Source of the DNA: Rapana venosa
Lineage: Eukaryota > Mollusca > Gastropoda > Neogastropoda > Muricidae
DNA length: 64,000 bases
Assembly: GCA_028751875.1 (NCBI GenBank)
Contig: CM054151.1
Span: 41,324,148-41,388,147, forward strand
Reading direction: 5' to 3'
Made by a program: the position numbers and the translations under genes
Notes under the pieces: model-generated
The model's input: only the letters and a program-made list of their open reading frames with translations
The model's database searches: none
What the model was told of the DNA's origin: nothing
Shown here: one piece after another, positions 57,473-64,000 of the stretch
How positions within the stretch are numbered: the stretch's first letter is position 1
How the letters are laid out: each line of letters opens with the position of its first letter

Positions 57473-58189
57473 ATAATATTAGGAGAACAAACCACTCAAA
57501 CAATTAACACATTGGCTAACCCGGAACAGACACGTCAACCCAAATTCCATTGTACTTTTTAATTTTTTTTTTTTACTTGCGAAAGACAACATTAATAGCA
57601 CATTATACTACACAAAAAAAAATTAATATTATGTAAGCAGACTTAGGAGATTATGCAAAAGCAATTTACACCCCCATGCACACATACATGTACACGTACA
57701 CGTACACACACTCGCACACACACACACACGCACGCACGCACGCGCGTATGCACACCATGCATCAATGCCAAAATCAAATCTTTATGAATATCATATGAAT
57801 AACTTTAAATAACATATTTTCAGTAATTGTTTCAATGTTTAGTCACTATCACGTCAGTATTTTCCAACACGTAGCATCTGTTCATCTATTTTCATTCACT
57901 TACGTTCGTAGGCCTTTTTTTCACTCATCATTACATACATACAGAGAAGCAACACCAGAGAAGAACACAAGTGTGTTCACCTTTGCTGGTGTGTGTGTCT
58001 CTCTGTTTGAATGTGAGATTGGTGTGTTTCTCCGGCGACCTACCTGGGAAATTTTATATCATTGTGTTTATAACAACTCCAAGAATTGTGCGGTCAGAAC
58101 AGTTTTCTTTGATATCATTTGACTTTTGACATATTTCAATTTGTAATCTTTCTTTATTTTATATTCATTTTCGAAATTTCATTGACTCT

Positions 58190-61979
<3,790 letters not shown>

Positions 61980-62057
61980 AGAAGCAAACACAGGGTCAAA
62001 CAGATATAATACGTAAAGGAATGAATGAATGGATATATAAACAGAGAAACGGGCAGC

Positions 62058-62070
62058 AATATATATATAT

Positions 62071-62120
<50 letters not shown>
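62058..62120. repeat. (TA)n microsatellite
   Basis: About 60 bp of TA with phase breaks. Confidence 0.95.
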
Positions 62121-62124
<4 letters not shown>

Positions 62125-63620
62125 ATTGTAATTGATCACGAGTTGCGCGGAACTGTGAGCAAACGGAACACTGAATATTGATGGAAGCAAGGGTAACTGA
62201 ATATCTTTCAACACAAAAGTTTGTTGCAAATCTTGTTTAATTGGTATAAAACATCTATCATCTGTATTTCCTATTGTGTACCCCAACTATGGATGGTGAG
62301 TCACAAACAGTAACTGCAATCAATATTCTCTTGATGTAACCAAAAGCTGAATGCAAAACAACCCCACAAAAACAAAAGACCCCCCTTCCCCCAACAACCT
62401 GAAAACAAACAAACAAAAAGCAGCCAACCAGCCAGCCAGCCAACCAACTAACCGACCCAACAAGCCCTCCCCCCCCTCCTCCCCAAAAAACGAACAGGCA
62501 CAAAAAATTCTTCAAACTTATCTCATCTAGTCTGCTCGGTCTTAATGCTCCCAAGACAGTCTGAATAATTTTTTTTATGTTGTAGGCTATGCAGGCCGTA
62601 TATGAAGTTTCCCAAACAATTTCTATATTATAACCATTTGGATATCTTACTAGCAGTTTGATCAGAGCTAAGTCTGTACTGAAAGCTAAATGGGATACAA
62701 GATGAAGTAGGAGAAACCTGTTTCATTTAAAGAACAAATCTATAAAACCTAAGGTGGAATTTGGATGTCGGATATGTTAAATCATGATCATATGTTTGAC
62801 AAAGATTTGTCAAAGTCGGTACCACAGAGTTAGTAAACAATTCAACCGTGCTATCATTACATTAGGCAAAACCAGCTTTTTGCTCTTCTGTGAAAAGGCA
62901 AACTTTGTCATTACCCTAGAAGCTCTGTCAAATGTCACCCTAGAAGCTCTGTCAAATAAATCACGCAATGCCAGTTTGAATCTGTTGACGTTTATAAGCT
63001 CAATGCCTATTGAAGTTACCAACTAAGTCAATATCTTGATTATGTGGAATACACCTGAAAAAAGTTTATTTCTAATGTTGCCTTAAAGTTTAAAAATGTA
63101 GGTGAATAATGTAGTAACTACATTTGATAACATTCGTAGCTGAAACACTAATTATTTATAAGTTCCATACTTCAGGAAGCTGGTTGCAAAATCTTCAATG
63201 GCGCTCCAACGGTTTTTAAAGACTATGGGATAGGTGAAGGTGAAGAAGACACTCTTTCAACCCTTCTGCAAACCTTGTCTGACAATATAACTGTCGTCTG
63301 CATGAAGCAGCAGTAACAGCTTGCAGAAGACATCTGTTTTCGAATCCTGCATTCAGGCTGAATCTGCCTTCTTTATTCCCGATCAATAATTCGCTCATAG
63401 TTTGAGTTTATTCACCTTGAAAGTCATTCAGAAAAAAGAAAACATAGAAATTGAAGGTAACAATTTTTCTCCTTGATGTATGCTGGAATTTGATTGAAAA
63501 GAAAAGAAAATAAAACAAACCAACAACCCAATCAGGAATATGAGATTTAGCTTCAACACGATTTAGGCTGCTCATAAACGCTCTGTACAACTTTTTGAAA
63601 GTTGGTGAAATCACGATATA
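62121..63620. other. Intergenic stretch without recognised gene
   Basis: No SINE family A, B, D or E copy and no convincing exon. A 26-bp direct duplication (ACCCTAGAAGCTCTGTCAAA) lies at about 62913-62958. Open frames of 60-98 codons carry no motif. Confidence 0.5.
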
Positions 63621-63629
63621 TTCTCTCTC

Positions 63630-63630
<1 letters not shown>

Positions 63631-63695
<65 letters not shown>
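63631..63695. repeat. (ATT)n trinucleotide microsatellite
   Basis: About 21 uninterrupted ATT units. Confidence 0.96.
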
Positions 63696-63729
63696 CGTGC
63701 TTATTCTATTACTCTCAGAAAATAAAATT

Positions 63730-63802
<73 letters not shown>
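63730..63802. repeat. (CT)n microsatellite with CC breaks
   Basis: About 70 bp of CT near the right edge. Confidence 0.95.
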
Positions 63803-63804
<2 letters not shown>

Positions 63805-64000
63805 ATCCAAACAACTTTGTCGAAATGCTTTCTCATAATTTAAAGCCCCCAAGCACAGCCTTTTCATCGTTGCCAATCTAACAGCAACTATCAATGGAAA
63901 TGAATGATCCAAGGTAAAAGAACCTGTCCTAAAAACAAACAAAAAAAGGTTGTTTTTTTAACCTAGTAAATAAATTCCTCAATGTAAGCAGTTAGGCTAA

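Noticed and set aside
56877..57503. 208-codon and overlapping minus-strand frames rich in G, V, L, F, C
   Set aside because: Product of A/C-rich low-complexity DNA and a poly-C run, without domain signature.

Overview
The window is animal nuclear DNA. It has split genes with GT-AG introns, tRNA-derived SINEs, decayed non-LTR retrotransposons, a piggyBac-type relic, and very dense microsatellites with long poly-C runs. I favour a mollusc, probably a gastropod. That rests only on general genome texture, because no sequence here fixes the species. No bacterial gene organisation, CRISPR array or operon is present.

Four protein-coding genes can be rebuilt exon by exon. (1) 275-2268, minus strand: the first three coding exons of a ketohexokinase (fructokinase, KHK); the rest lies off the left edge. 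(2) 8420-27853, minus strand: a complete 19-coding-exon ABCF3, a twin-ABC ATPase of 714 residues. All exon phases agree and the coding total is 2145 nt. (3) 37734-40576, plus strand: a complete three-exon gene of 416 residues that I do not recognise. (4) 48240-56827, minus strand: signal recognition particle receptor beta (SRPRB), seven coding exons with all GTPase motifs. A 1-nt frame defect sits in its first coding exon, inside an imperfect 21/20-bp tandem duplication. The genes are unrelated housekeeping genes plus one orphan; nothing suggests a shared pathway.

The remaining DNA is mostly repeats. A tRNA-headed SINE occurs about 18 times, and its body is joined to at least four different 3' tail modules. 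A second SINE type occurs twice, one copy nested in a LINE remnant with a 10-bp target-site duplication. A large L2/CR1-like LINE lies at about 58190-61979, with an antisense 3' copy in an SRPRB intron. A 1064-bp piggyBac-like relic with TTAA duplications and 12-bp inverted repeats sits in ABCF3 intron 7. Two minisatellites (31 bp and 26 bp units) lie in introns and appear to have grown out of SINE segments. Repeat-poor stretches downstream of ABCF3 (5.1-8.4 kb) and SRPRB (46.3-48.2 kb) each end in a good poly(A) signal and are probably long 3' UTRs.

I did not find a new multi-gene system. The most interesting items are the modular SINE tails, the SRPRB frame defect, the nested and relic transposons, and the orphan gene.
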